64,000 bases of DNA, from the NCBI RefSeq assembly GCF_900176465.1, contig NZ_FWXR01000001.1, positions 434,001 to 498,000 of the forward strand, written 5' to 3'. Of the stretch, positions 12,196-22,495 are shown one piece after another. Source of the stretch: Fulvimarina manganoxydans. Its GTDB lineage: Bacteria; Pseudomonadota; Alphaproteobacteria; Rhizobiales; Rhizobiaceae. The position numbers and the translations under genes were made by a program. The first letter of the stretch is position 1; every line of letters begins with the position of its first letter. Under the pieces are notes generated by a model. It was not told where the DNA came from and searched no databases. It was given only the letters and a program-made list of their open reading frames with translations.

Positions 12196-13533
12196 ATGCG
12201 GACGATTATGACGAGCGCCACCCGGCGCATGCCGAAGCTGGCCGCGGTCTTTTCCCTGGCCCTTGTCTCGCTCTGGCCGCTCTCGGCCGAAGCGGTCGAT
12301 ATCCAGGAGGTCACGAGCCCCGGCGGCATCAAGGCGCTTCTGGTGGAAGACCATACCAATCCGCTGATCGCCATGGATTTCGCGTTTCAGGGCGCCGGAT
12401 CAACGCAGGATCCGGAAGGGAAGGCGGGCCTTGCCAATCTCCTTTCGGGGCTTCTGGATGAAGGCGCGGGCGACATCGAGAGCGAAGCCTTCCAGACCCG
12501 CCTCGACGATCTCGGCGTCTCGCTCGGCTTCGATGCGAGCCGCGACGACTTCACCGGCAGCATCACGGCGATCACCGACTTTTCTGACGAAGCCTTCGAC
12601 CTTCTTCATCTGGCGCTGACCGATCCGCGCTTCGACGAGGAACCGGTCTCGCGGATCAAGGGCCAGATCGCGACGCGCATCATTTCGCAGGAGAACGATC
12701 CCGGGACGCTGGCCGGCGAGGCCTTCCGCAAAAGTCTTTTCGCCGATCACCCCTATGGCCGGGACAGTGATGGAACGCTGGAGACCCTGCGGTCGATCGC
12801 GCCCGGCGATCTTCAGGACTTTCGTGCTCGGGCATTTGCCAGGAACAATCTCGTCGTCGGCGTCGTCGGCGATATCGATCCCGAACGCCTCGGAAAGGTG
12901 CTCGACAACGTGTTCGGCGATCTGCCGGAGACGACCGGGCTGACGCCGGTGGCAGACGTGCAGCCAACTTATGGCGACCGCGTTTCCGTCGATCTCGCGA
13001 TCCCCCAGACCACCATCCAGTTCGCCCTGCCGGGGGTCGAGCGCGACGACAAGGATTTCTTCGCCGCCTATCTGATGAACCACATTCTCGGCGGCGGCAG
13101 CTTTTCTTCTCGGCTTTATGAGGAGATCCGCGAAAAGCGGGGCCTCGCCTATGGGGTGAGTTCGTATCTCGCCTCCTACGACCATGCCGCCATCCTGGGC
13201 ATTTCCACCGCGACGCGAGCCGACGCGGCCGAGGAGAGCATTGCTATCATCCGCAACGAGATCGAGCGTATGGCGACGGAAGGTCCGACGGCGGACGAAC
13301 TCGCCAAGGCCAAGGCCTATGTGAAAGGCTCTTATGCCGTTCGCAATCTCGACTCTTCGGGCGCGATCGCTAAAACTCTCGTCGGCATCCAGCTCGACGA
13401 TCTCGGCACCGATTACATCGATCGGCGTCAGGATCTGATCGACGCGGTCACGTTGGACGAGGTGAAGGCGATGGCGAAGAAACTTCTGACGGTCGAGCCG
13501 ACCGTCATCACCGTCGGTCCGGCGGGAGCCTGA
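12196..13533 (+). CDS. M16 family peptidase-like protein, inactive partner subunit
   Basis: The 445-residue protein has a signal peptide (MRTIMTSATRR, then a hydrophobic run ending SAEA). At the position of HxxEH it has ANLLSGLLDEG, so zinc cannot be bound there. The C-terminal domain is well kept (GGGSFSSRLYEEIREKRGLAYG), as in the substrate-gripping alpha subunit of mitochondrial processing peptidase. The ATG at 12196 directly follows the stop of the previous gene and has GGAGG at the right distance, so the two are translationally linked. The frame is open back to 12109 but that part overlaps the upstream gene. Confidence 0.9.
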   Translation: MRTIMTSATRRMPKLAAVFSLALVSLWPLSAEAVDIQEVTSPGGIKALLVEDHTNPLIAMDFAFQGAGSTQDPEGKAGLANLLSGLLDEGAGDIESEAFQTRLDDLGVSLGFDASRDDFTGSITAITDFSDEAFDLLHLALTDPRFDEEPVSRIKGQIATRIISQENDPGTLAGEAFRKSLFADHPYGRDSDGTLETLRSIAPGDLQDFRARAFARNNLVVGVVGDIDPERLGKVLDNVFGDLPETTGLTPVADVQPTYGDRVSVDLAIPQTTIQFALPGVERDDKDFFAAYLMNHILGGGSFSSRLYEEIREKRGLAYGVSSYLASYDHAAILGISTATRADAAEESIAIIRNEIERMATEGPTADELAKAKAYVKGSYAVRNLDSSGAIAKTLVGIQLDDLGTDYIDRRQDLIDAVTLDEVKAMAKKLLTVEPTVITVGPAGA

Positions 13534-13538
13534 CCGGA

Positions 13539-14456
13539 GTGGCGCCGCGGATCGGACTCGCGCTGGGGGGCGGTGGCGCTCGCGGCATCGCCCATATCCA
13601 TGTGCTTGCGGTTCTCGACGAACTCGGCCTCGTGCCCACACGCATCGTCGGCTCCTCGATCGGCGCGATCATGGGAGCCGGCTATGCAGCCGGTCTCTCG
13701 GCACAGACGATCAGCGACTATGTCACCGAGAGCTTCGCCGACATGCCGAAGGTCATCTCGCGGCTTTGGCAAACCCGCCCGCCGAGCTTTCAGCATTTCA
13801 TGGCGGACGGCGGCCTGCGCATCGGCCAGCTCAACGCTGAGCGGGTCGTTCGCGTGTTCCTACCCGACGATCTTCCAGAGACCTTCGAGGAGCTTCGCAC
13901 GCCCCTCGGCGTCATGGCGACCGATTTCTATCGGCGTCTGGAATGCGAACTCGATAGCGGCGATTTGTTCTCGGCCCTTGCGGCCTCGGCCGCCATTCCG
14001 GCCGTCTTCCGGCCGGTCAAGCGCCAGGGGCGGATCCTGATCGATGGCGGCATCTACAATCCGCTGCCCTATGACCGCTTGCGCGATCACGCCGATATTC
14101 TGATTGCCTGCGATGTGAATGGCGGGCCGGAAGGCGATCCGTCGATCGTACCGGCAACGATGGAGGCGATGGTCGGTGCGTCCCAATTGATGATGCAGTC
14201 GATCATCGATCTGAAGGTGAAGGTCGCGCCGCCCGACATTCTCGTCAGGCCTTATGTCTCCCCGTACCGCGTCCTCGATTTCATGCGCAGTGATGAAATT
14301 CTTTTGGCCACCCTATCGATCAAGGACGGTCTGAAGCGTGCGATCGCCGGTGCGATCGAAGCTCGTGAGAAGGGTGTCGATAACCGGTCGCTCGCCATCG
14401 TCGAAGGCGCCACGGCCTCCCATCCCCATGGGCTTGGCACGCAAGCGGCGGAGTAG
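13539..14456 (+). CDS. Patatin-like phospholipase (RssA type)
   Basis: A 305-residue serine hydrolase of the patatin fold. All three motifs are present: the oxyanion hole GGGGARG (residues 10-16), the nucleophile elbow GSSIG (near 38) and the catalytic aspartate in DGG (near 168). There is no signal peptide, so it is likely cytoplasmic and active on membrane lipids. GTG at 13539 lies 5 bases after the second M16 gene, which suggests one transcript of three genes. The physiological substrate is not known. The RssA assignment is by family resemblance only. Confidence 0.88.
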   Translation: MAPRIGLALGGGGARGIAHIHVLAVLDELGLVPTRIVGSSIGAIMGAGYAAGLSAQTISDYVTESFADMPKVISRLWQTRPPSFQHFMADGGLRIGQLNAERVVRVFLPDDLPETFEELRTPLGVMATDFYRRLECELDSGDLFSALAASAAIPAVFRPVKRQGRILIDGGIYNPLPYDRLRDHADILIACDVNGGPEGDPSIVPATMEAMVGASQLMMQSIIDLKVKVAPPDILVRPYVSPYRVLDFMRSDEILLATLSIKDGLKRAIAGAIEAREKGVDNRSLAIVEGATASHPHGLGTQAAE

Positions 14457-14493
14457 AACGCCGCCACCTCGTCATCCAGTGATCATGAAGGGA

Positions 14494-15051
14494 TCATTCC
14501 CCGATTTTCGGCGTGGCGCTCGGGGCGTTCTGGAGACCTGAACGGATATTGCCGAGATCGATGCCAACGGGCGGCTCTGGAATTCGATAGTCGGCATTGC
14601 TGCCAGCGCCGGGCGTCGACTGGAAGTCGCTGCCGCTCTCGCCGCCGAAGCTCGTCACCGAGGATGTACCCGTCTGGCCGCTCCTGGCCAGCGCATCGGC
14701 ATTGATCGAGTTGATGGTGGAGGACCCTTCCGTGGCGGTGAGGCTGTTCTGATCGGATGGCGATTGTGTCGCGCCCGTCGATCCGAGTCCCAGATCGCCG
14801 CCCGTGGAGCCGATCGAACTCGTTCCGGAGGACATGGAATCGTTCGACAGCGAGCCGGACATGCCCGGAGACGTCGATGACAGACCGCTTCCCGTCGCGC
14901 TGCCGCCGATCGAACTGCTGGTCGAGGCGCCACCAGTCTGGATGCCGCCTGTCGCGCTTCCAGTCGTCGAGCCGACGCCCGAACTGATCTGAGCCATGGC
15001 GGGGCTCGCCCCGAGGGCCAGAGCGACGGTTAGAAGGCTGAAATGGCGCAT
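14494..15051 (-). CDS. Secreted Ser/Gly/Thr-rich low-complexity protein
   Basis: I do not recognise this protein. It has a clear signal peptide (MRHFSLLTVALALG, then ASPAMA as cleavage site), so it should reach the periplasm or beyond. The mature part, about 165 residues, is dominated by Ser, Gly and Thr with no repeats of fixed length and no cysteines. A short conserved-looking end contains IPEPPVGIDLGNIRSGL. ATG at 15051 is chosen because the signal peptide starts there. ATGs at 15066 and further upstream only add a polar extension. It is convergent with the patatin gene and precedes no obvious partner. Confidence 0.6.
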   Translation of the reverse strand: MRHFSLLTVALALGASPAMAQISSGVGSTTGSATGGIQTGGASTSSSIGGSATGSGLSSTSPGMSGSLSNDSMSSGTSSIGSTGGDLGLGSTGATQSPSDQNSLTATEGSSTINSINADALARSGQTGTSSVTSFGGESGSDFQSTPGAGSNADYRIPEPPVGIDLGNIRSGLQNAPSATPKIGE

Positions 15052-15182
15052 CGGTCCTGTCCTCATTCGCGTGCCGCAGTCTAAAGGTGACAGACTTATC
15101 ATCGTCGGTCGTCAAGACAATCGGTTTCAGAAGATAAGCGGCGAGACTGCTCGAGGTTCCGACAAAGGTCCTCGCACTCGGG

Positions 15183-15698
15183 TCAGCGCCGAATGATCGC
15201 GCGCCCGCCTTCCGCCGGATGCCGTCGCCCGCGGCTTTCGGTTCCGGAAATGCTGGAGCCGCCGATCGCGGAGGGCCCTTGCCGCGAATAAAAGTCCGCG
15301 GCCGGATTGCTCAGGCCTGAACGCCCCTGGATCGCTTGCTCGGTGGCGGAGTTGCCGGCTTGGGGCTGCGGAACCTTCGGTTTCAGATAGCTGTCGTCGA
15401 ACTCGCGACCATATTGCCGCTCCAAGACCGTGTCGCCGAAAACCTCCGCATTCGGAATGCGAAGGCCAGAGGAGGGCGGTGGCGGCGCGCCGACGATCCT
15501 CTGCCCGGTGCTGGACGTTCCCGGAAGGGTACCCGCCGGACCGGGCCCGAACGGTTGGGCGGCGCTCTCGCCGATCGAGACGGCTGAGACGCCGCCCAGA
15601 CCGGTCAGTCCGATAACGAGGGAAAGGGCGAGCGATGGGCGCGCCCACCGAGGGGTCACGAGATCGCTGTGAAATCTTTGGGCGGGGTTTTTGGCCAT
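15183..15698 (-). CDS. Hypothetical exported protein, Pro/Gly-rich
   Basis: This 171-residue product is unrecognised. Residues about 20-48 form one hydrophobic segment ([20 protein letters not shown]) that serves as a signal peptide or membrane anchor. The rest is Pro/Gly/Ser-rich and probably unstructured, apart from a short patch [21 protein letters not shown] that looks less random. The gene is divergent from ureC, with 125 bases between starts, and lies upstream of the other low-complexity secreted protein on the same strand. Confidence 0.55.
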   Translation of the reverse strand: MAKNPAQRFHSDLVTPRWARPSLALSLVIGLTGLGGVSAVSIGESAAQPFGPGPAGTLPGTSSTGQRIVGAPPPPSSGLRIPNAEVFGDTVLERQYGREFDDSYLKPKVPQPQAGNSATEQAIQGRSGLSNPAADFYSRQGPSAIGGSSISGTESRGRRHPAEGGRAIIRR

Positions 15699-15823
15699 TG
15701 CCGATCGATATGGGGCCTTTCACGGATTCAGGGAAGACAAGCCTTCGCGAGGTGCTTATTCTGAAAGCGAAGCGGTCAAATGCCGCTTTGTCGATCAAGC
15801 GCCTTATTCCCGAGAGGACGTCC

Positions 15824-17536
<1,713 letters not shown>

Positions 17537-17575
17537 TCGGGCCGCTCGCCGATCTTGATGATGGAGCCCGGAATA

Positions 17576-18094
17576 ATGTCCAAGTTGCAGTGGGACCGGC
17601 GATCGGACGACGTGGTCTCACCCGACCCGCAGGTGCCAACGATCGATCGACGGGCATCAGCGGCGACCCATCGCGGAGATTTCTTTCTCTGGGCCAACGA
17701 ACAGGCGCTGGCGCTCAGCGAGGGGCGCTGGGACGCGCTGGACGTCGCGAATCTGGTGGACGAGGTGCACGATTTGGGTCGATCGCAGAAGCGTGAGATC
17801 AGTTCGCGGACGACGGTCCTGCTTCAGCATTTGCTCAAGTGGAAATTTCAGCCGAAAGGCCGATCAAGCAGTTGGAGAGGAACGATCCGCGAGCAGCGGC
17901 GTGCGCTCAACGAAGAACTCGACGACAGCCCCAGCCTGCGTCCTTACGCGCTCGAACAGATCTCGAAGACCTATGATATCGCTCGGGACAAGGCTGCGGG
18001 CGAGACGGAACTCAACCCCGATATTTTTCCCGATGCCTGCCCTTTCACCATGGACGAATTGCTGGATGACTCCTTCTATCCGGAAGAGACGTGA
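17576..18094 (+). CDS. DUF29 domain protein
   Basis: DUF29 proteins are small helical proteins of unknown function found widely in cyanobacteria and proteobacteria, often in many copies. This one is 172 residues. It shows the family pattern: DFFLWANEQALALSEGRWDALDVANLVDEV near the start, then a helix with Arg/Ser before LLQHLLKWKFQP and the W..TI.EQR segment. ATG at 17576 is chosen over TTG/ATG codons at 17555-17561. It starts 40 bases after ureC and may share its transcript, though no functional link is evident. Confidence 0.8.
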   Translation: MSKLQWDRRSDDVVSPDPQVPTIDRRASAATHRGDFFLWANEQALALSEGRWDALDVANLVDEVHDLGRSQKREISSRTTVLLQHLLKWKFQPKGRSSSWRGTIREQRRALNEELDDSPSLRPYALEQISKTYDIARDKAAGETELNPDIFPDACPFTMDELLDDSFYPEET

Positions 18095-18107
18095 AGAACA
18101 GGGCGGG

Positions 18108-18509
18108 ATGCGCCGGCTGTATTTTCGGCGTTGGACGCCTGTGCGGTGCCTGAGCGTCGTCGGCGCGATGCTCGTGGCGATCGGCGGCACGCCCCATGCT
18201 CACTCGGAAACTGTGTCGCTCGACCTCGATGGTCCGGTCGACCGCCAGAGCGTCGCCTATGAGTGCCGCGCCTCGGCTGACGCGCAGCCCACCTCCTTGA
18301 GCGTTGAATATCTCAACATGCCGACGAACAACCTGGCGATCCTGCCCGTCGAGGGCAGTCCTCGCTTGTTCGTCTCCACTCTCTCGGCCTCGGGGGCGAA
18401 ATATGTGTCCGGCGAATGGGTGTGGTGGACCAAGGGCCCACGTGGCGATCTCTATAGCGAGCGGCGAAAAGAGTCATCCGAGACGACCGTCTGCCGCGTG
18501 ACACGCTGA
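18108..18509 (+). CDS. MliC-family lysozyme inhibitor, exported
   Basis: The 133-residue protein has an N-terminal signal segment (residues 1-33, ending HAHSE). The mature domain matches MliC/PliC inhibitors of c-type lysozyme: VAYECRASA near the start, a central strand region, then the diagnostic SASGAKYVSGEWVWWTKG. Two mature-part cysteines could form the usual disulfide. It would sit in the periplasm or envelope and block host or eukaryotic lysozyme. No lipobox is evident, so it is probably soluble (PliC-like). ATG at 18108 lies 13 bases after the DUF29 stop, suggesting co-transcription. Confidence 0.75.
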   Translation: MRRLYFRRWTPVRCLSVVGAMLVAIGGTPHAHSETVSLDLDGPVDRQSVAYECRASADAQPTSLSVEYLNMPTNNLAILPVEGSPRLFVSTLSASGAKYVSGEWVWWTKGPRGDLYSERRKESSETTVCRVTR

Positions 18510-18551
18510 GGCGAGAGTTGGCGCGAAAGGGCAGACGGGTGTCGTTTCGTC

Positions 18552-19178
18552 TTAGCCACTGAGCCTTGTTGCCGATTCGTGCAGGACGGGCCGATAGCCA
18601 TTGCGAAGGGCGGCGAGGCTCGGTAGCGGTGTTAGGACTGGCACGAGCCCGGACGGCCTCGGCTCGGTCTTGTCATATCCCGATGGTCGGTAACGAAGAC
18701 GGTTCTTTCCAAGGATTAGCCAGCTTTCGTTCTCCATTCGGATAAAGGCACCGTCGGGCAGCGTCTCGGCGGCAAGCCCCGCACGGCTCGGCGCTTTGGT
18801 GCGTTTGTCGATTCGCATCCGATGCAGAGCGTCATCCATCGCCTTTGCCGACATCGGCTCCTTGCCCGGCCCGGCAAAGGCGGCCTGAAAGGCCTTGAAG
18901 GCCTCTCTGCGGCATTCGGCGCAGGGGCGATGGCCGGCTGCCAGAGCCACCGCTTCGTCGAGAAAGAACAATTCGGTATAAGCACCTTTGGACATCATTT
19001 CACGCTGCCGACCGGCGAAGACAAGGCGGCAGATGATCCAATGCTTGTGGCGCCAGCGCGCCGAGCCGAGCTGTTTGGTCTCATCATGCAGAATGCCGCG
19101 ATTGCCCATGAAGAGGCCGGAGCGAGATGGGTGCGCGACAAAGTCGCCTTCCGGCGTTACCCGGTTCTGGAGCGGCAT
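18552..19178 (-). CDS. Conserved protein of unknown function with an RPCAECRR motif
   Basis: I recall similar proteins in rhizobia and actinobacteria but know no function. The 208 residues contain a GLFMGNRGILH block near the start, a WRHKHWIICRL block, and a HRPCAECRREAF motif near residue 90 that could bind a metal or hold a redox pair. The C-terminal half is basic. There is no signal peptide or membrane segment. ATG at 19178 is preceded by GGAAG at 6 bases. An open frame to 19307 adds only an Arg-rich extension. It converges with the MliC gene and is divergent from the Crp/Fnr gene. Confidence 0.65.
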   Translation of the reverse strand: MPLQNRVTPEGDFVAHPSRSGLFMGNRGILHDETKQLGSARWRHKHWIICRLVFAGRQREMMSKGAYTELFFLDEAVALAAGHRPCAECRREAFKAFQAAFAGPGKEPMSAKAMDDALHRMRIDKRTKAPSRAGLAAETLPDGAFIRMENESWLILGKNRLRYRPSGYDKTEPRPSGLVPVLTPLPSLAALRNGYRPVLHESATRLSG

Positions 19179-19482
19179 GACGATCTTCCAGTTACCATGA
19201 GAAGTCAGCGAGGGCGGGCGACTGCTTTGATACGAAATCCGTTTGATCGCTTCACGGCACGAATTTCCAAGTCGCTCGAGCGCCGCGCGGGCTCTGATAC
19301 TCGGCACGGCGAGAAGCCCCGCTTCCGCCGCGTCTCAGTTTACAGCAATGCACTGGCGCGGATGGGCAATTGCGCACTGAGTCCCAAGCCATCCTATCCC
19401 GCTCACGTCTGGACGTTCGAATGACGTTGAGGAAACGCCTTTCGCTCAAGTGGCGTGATGCGCCGGAGGTTATCGTCGCCCC
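19179..19482. other. Divergent intergenic region upstream of the Crp/Fnr regulator
   Basis: About 300 bases between divergent starts. I see no RNA gene, no FNR-type TTGAT-N4-ATCAA box and no strong hairpin. The right end, near 19490-19540, is locally A+T-rich. Confidence 0.4.
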
Positions 19483-20352
19483 TTGGCGAACCATGCCAAG
19501 CTACAAATATTCTCAACTGAAACGGCCAAGCCATTAACATATTTTGTTTCGCGCGATGGCGGAAGCGGGGAGGTATCGCCGACCACCCGCAACGCAGATA
19601 ACACCTTGCAGAACCCGCTCATTCTTCGCCTTTCCCATCCCGTCGATCTCTCCAGTGATGACCGCGCCGTGCTTCAAGCCATCACATCGGATACCCGCGA
19701 GGTTCCGCGGCGGACGGATATCATCCATGAGGGCGATCGGCCGGACTGCGTCCGCGTTGTGATGGAGGGCATCGCCTGCCGCTACAAACTTCTGCGCGAC
19801 GGAAGCCGTCAGATCACGGCCTTCCTGGTGCCCGGCGATCTATGCAATCCGCACATCACCCGTCTGCAGGAGATGGATCACGGGATCGCCTCGGTCTCTC
19901 CTTGTATGATCGTCGAAATTCCGCCGAGCACGATCACTAAACTCGCGAGCCGGCATCCGCGCGTGATCGACGGGCTGGTCTGGGCAAGTCTTGCGGACGA
20001 ATCGGTGATGCGGGAATGGATCGTCGGGCTCGGCCGTCGCATGGCCGACCGGAACATGGCGCATCTCATCTGCGAGCTCTACACGCGGCTGGAGGCGGTC
20101 GGACTTGTCGAGGATCGGTCCTTCCATATGCCGATCACCCAGAACGAGTTGAGCGACGCGCTGGGCATCACCACGGTCCACACCAATCGAACTATGGCCG
20201 ATCTGCGCGATCGCGGACTGATCGCTTTCGAGGGACGTTGGCTGAGGGTTCTGGATCTGGCCGGCCTTCGCGATCTCGGTCAGTTCAATCCGCAATATCT
20301 CCACCTTAGGCGTCAGCGGTCGGGGAGCGATCTCGAAAATGGCGAAGTTTGA
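19483..20352 (+). CDS. Crp/Fnr family transcriptional regulator
   Basis: The predicted product has up to 289 residues. A cyclic-nucleotide-binding type jelly roll covers about residues 60-175 (DIIHEGDRPDCVRVVMEGIACRY and RQITAFLVPGDLCN). A dimer helix follows, then a C-terminal winged helix-turn-helix with PITQNELSDALGITTVHTNR as the recognition region. No cysteine cluster for an iron-sulfur centre is seen, so it is not a classic Fnr; the effector is unknown. The start is uncertain. TTG at 19483 is the longest option but has a poorly spaced GGAGG at 19464, and the first 40 residues are not conserved-looking; TTG at 19606 is an alternative. Confidence 0.82.
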   Translation: MANHAKLQIFSTETAKPLTYFVSRDGGSGEVSPTTRNADNTLQNPLILRLSHPVDLSSDDRAVLQAITSDTREVPRRTDIIHEGDRPDCVRVVMEGIACRYKLLRDGSRQITAFLVPGDLCNPHITRLQEMDHGIASVSPCMIVEIPPSTITKLASRHPRVIDGLVWASLADESVMREWIVGLGRRMADRNMAHLICELYTRLEAVGLVEDRSFHMPITQNELSDALGITTVHTNRTMADLRDRGLIAFEGRWLRVLDLAGLRDLGQFNPQYLHLRRQRSGSDLENGEV

Positions 20353-20564
20353 GAGCGCGAGCTTGCCAGAGCGCTGGGCGAAAAAGGGGCGCGGGCTTCG
20401 CGGCCATCCGGCACGGGATCAAGGCAATCAAGCGCATCTGGCGATGCCGATTGAACACCTGATGCTCTGACGCCATCATTGCCTAAGCGTCTTGGAAAAT
20501 GAGCGCCTCGGCCATGACGAGAGGCTGGCATCACCCGCTGCGATCGAGTAGCGTTTCGGCGATT

Positions 20565-20649
20565 GCGGGCGTGGCGGAACCGGTAGACGCACGGCACTTA
20601 AAATGCCGAGCCGCAAGGCGTGCGGGTTCGAGTCCCGCCGCCCGCACCA
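20565..20649 (+). tRNA. tRNA-Leu (anticodon UAA)
   Basis: The 85-base sequence folds as a long-variable-arm tRNA. The acceptor stem is GCGGGCG with CGCCCGC, the anticodon stem CGGCA/UGCCG holds the loop CUUAAAA (anticodon UAA), the T-arm is GGGUUCGAGUCCC, and the CCA end is encoded. It reads UUA and UUG codons, which are rare in this G+C-rich genome. Confidence 0.97.
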
Positions 20650-20690
20650 ATCTCTGACGACGATACTCTTCTAGCTGAACCGCCACGTCC

Positions 20691-21113
20691 TCAATCCAGG
20701 GCGGCGCGGATGGCTTCCGCATCGGCCTTGATCGTTTCTTGATCGACCTCGCCCATGGCATGCTTTTTCAGCGCGACGCCCTCATAGATCGGGATGATGT
20801 GGATGTGGAGGTGGAACACGGTCTGGCCGGCCGGCGCTTCGTTATACTGGATGACGCGGACGCCATCGGCCGCAAAGGCCGTCTTGGCGGCATTGGCGAG
20901 CTTGCGCACAACGGGCATGGCGGCCGCAAGAGCCTGGTCGGACGCATCGAGAAGGTTGCGGGATGGCGCCTTCGGGATCACCAGGCAGTGGCCTTTCGAT
21001 TCCGGCATAATGTCCATGATGGCGAGCGTGTTCTCGTCCTCATAGAGCTTGATGGCTGGGATATCACCGCGAATGATCTTGGCGAAGATGTTGCTGTCGT
21101 CATAGGTCGTCAT
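20691..21113 (-). CDS. HIT family nucleotide hydrolase
   Basis: A 140-residue histidine-triad protein, about the size of Hint-type phosphoramidases. The catalytic triad reads HLHIHIIP near residue 100. The N-terminal part has the usual SNIFAKIIRGDIPA and the CLVIPK strand. These proteins hydrolyse AMP linked to lysine or other groups; the true substrate here is not known. ATG at 21113 is the natural start. It lies downstream of the GNAT gene on the same strand with a gap of 122 bases. Confidence 0.93.
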   Translation of the reverse strand: MTTYDDSNIFAKIIRGDIPAIKLYEDENTLAIMDIMPESKGHCLVIPKAPSRNLLDASDQALAAAMPVVRKLANAAKTAFAADGVRVIQYNEAPAGQTVFHLHIHIIPIYEGVALKKHAMGEVDQETIKADAEAIRAALD

Positions 21114-21235
21114 GTGGGTCCCCCAAAGAAGGCCGATTCCGATCGGCGCGCGTCATCTGGACATTAGCGGGACGGCCTCGGATTTCCATGAGTGTCACCC
21201 TTGGAAGGGGCGCCGATTTAGCTCTTTCGCAAAGG

Positions 21236-22438
21236 TCAATCGCCCTTCCTGAAGGGCGTGTGTCCGCCGAGAATGGCGCCGATCTCGTCAACTTCCATGC
21301 GCTCGGCTTCCAGATAATCGGAGACCGCCGCTCGCAAGCCGGGATGGCGGATGTGATGGGCCGAATGGGTGGTCACCGGTTCGTAGCCTCGAGCGATCTT
21401 ATGCTGCCCTTGTGCGCCCGCCTCGACGACCGCGAGCTTGTGCTCGATCGCGAAATCGATGGCCTGGTGGTAGCAGACCTCGAAATGCAGGAAAGGATGG
21501 TCCTCGATGCAGCCCCAGTTGCGGCCATAGAGCGTTTCGGCGCCGATGAAATTGAGCGCGCCGGCAATATAGCGCCCCTGGCGCCGGGCCATCACCAGCA
21601 AAATCCGGTCGGCCATGCGCTCGGAAATCAGACTGAAGAAGCGCCGATTGAGGTAGGGCCGACCCCATTTGCGGCTGCCTGTATCCATATAGAATTCGTA
21701 GAAGGCGTCCCAGGCGCGCTCGGTGAGATCGCTTCCCGTCAGCCACTCGATTTCGATGCCGTTCTCGATTGCGCTCGCGCGTTCCTTGCGCAGATTTTTG
21801 CGTTTGCGCGAGGCGAGCTGCTCCAGGAAATCTTCGTAGCTGTCATAGCCTCGATTGAAGAAGTGGAATTGCTGATCCGTTCGGTGCAGCCATTCGGACG
21901 ACTCCATGACGGTGAGATCGGCTTCGGTCAGGAATGTCGCATGGGCGGAGGATACGCCGGTCTGATCGCAATAGGCTTCGAGCCCTTGCACGAGCGCATG
22001 GCGCCGAAGTCCGGCCTCCTCCCCATGTCCGACGAGGAGCCGAGGCCCCGTCGCCGGCGTGAAGGGTACGGAGAGCTGGAGCTTCGGATAATAGCGCCCG
22101 CCCGCCCGCTGAAAGGCGTCGGCCCAGCCATAGTCGAAGACATATTCGCCTTGGCTATGGCTCTTCAGATAGGCCGGCGCGATGGCGAGGATCGCGCCCT
22201 CGCTATCTTCCAGAACGAGATGTTGCGGTATCCATCCGGCCCGCTCGCCGACGCAAGTGCTGTCTTCGAGCGCCGAGAGAAAGGCGTGGGACAGGAAGGG
22301 ATTGGCGGGCTTCGGCTGTTCTTCGCCGCCGGGGGCAGTCTCGGCCAATGCGTCCCAGCGCTCGGCGGGGATCGATTGGATGGCGTCGACGACGCGTAGC
22401 GATAACGTAGCCCTGTCGGGCTGCCGGTCCATGGTCAT
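21236..22438 (-). CDS. GNAT-fold acyltransferase, FemAB-like (DUF482)
   Basis: About 400 residues with the DUF482/peptidoglycan-biosynthesis-like pattern: an N-terminal NPFLSHAFLSALEDS block, then GYDSYEDFLEQLASRKRKNLRKER. Next comes GRNWGCIEDHPFLHFEVCYHQAIDFAIEHKL, and finally GAQGQHKIARGYEP near the C-terminus. The family has two tandem GNAT folds like the FemABX transferases, but its substrate is not established. The ATG at 22438 is chosen. TTG at 22474 would extend it by 12 residues, and ATG at 22432 would shorten it by 2. No signal peptide is seen. Confidence 0.85.
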   Translation of the reverse strand: MTMDRQPDRATLSLRVVDAIQSIPAERWDALAETAPGGEEQPKPANPFLSHAFLSALEDSTCVGERAGWIPQHLVLEDSEGAILAIAPAYLKSHSQGEYVFDYGWADAFQRAGGRYYPKLQLSVPFTPATGPRLLVGHGEEAGLRRHALVQGLEAYCDQTGVSSAHATFLTEADLTVMESSEWLHRTDQQFHFFNRGYDSYEDFLEQLASRKRKNLRKERASAIENGIEIEWLTGSDLTERAWDAFYEFYMDTGSRKWGRPYLNRRFFSLISERMADRILLVMARRQGRYIAGALNFIGAETLYGRNWGCIEDHPFLHFEVCYHQAIDFAIEHKLAVVEAGAQGQHKIARGYEPVTTHSAHHIRHPGLRAAVSDYLEAERMEVDEIGAILGGHTPFRKGD

Positions 22439-22495
22439 GGGCAAGGACTTATGGAGCCGTGCCCATGGCGGCAAGCGCTTCTCTTTGCCGCGTCG

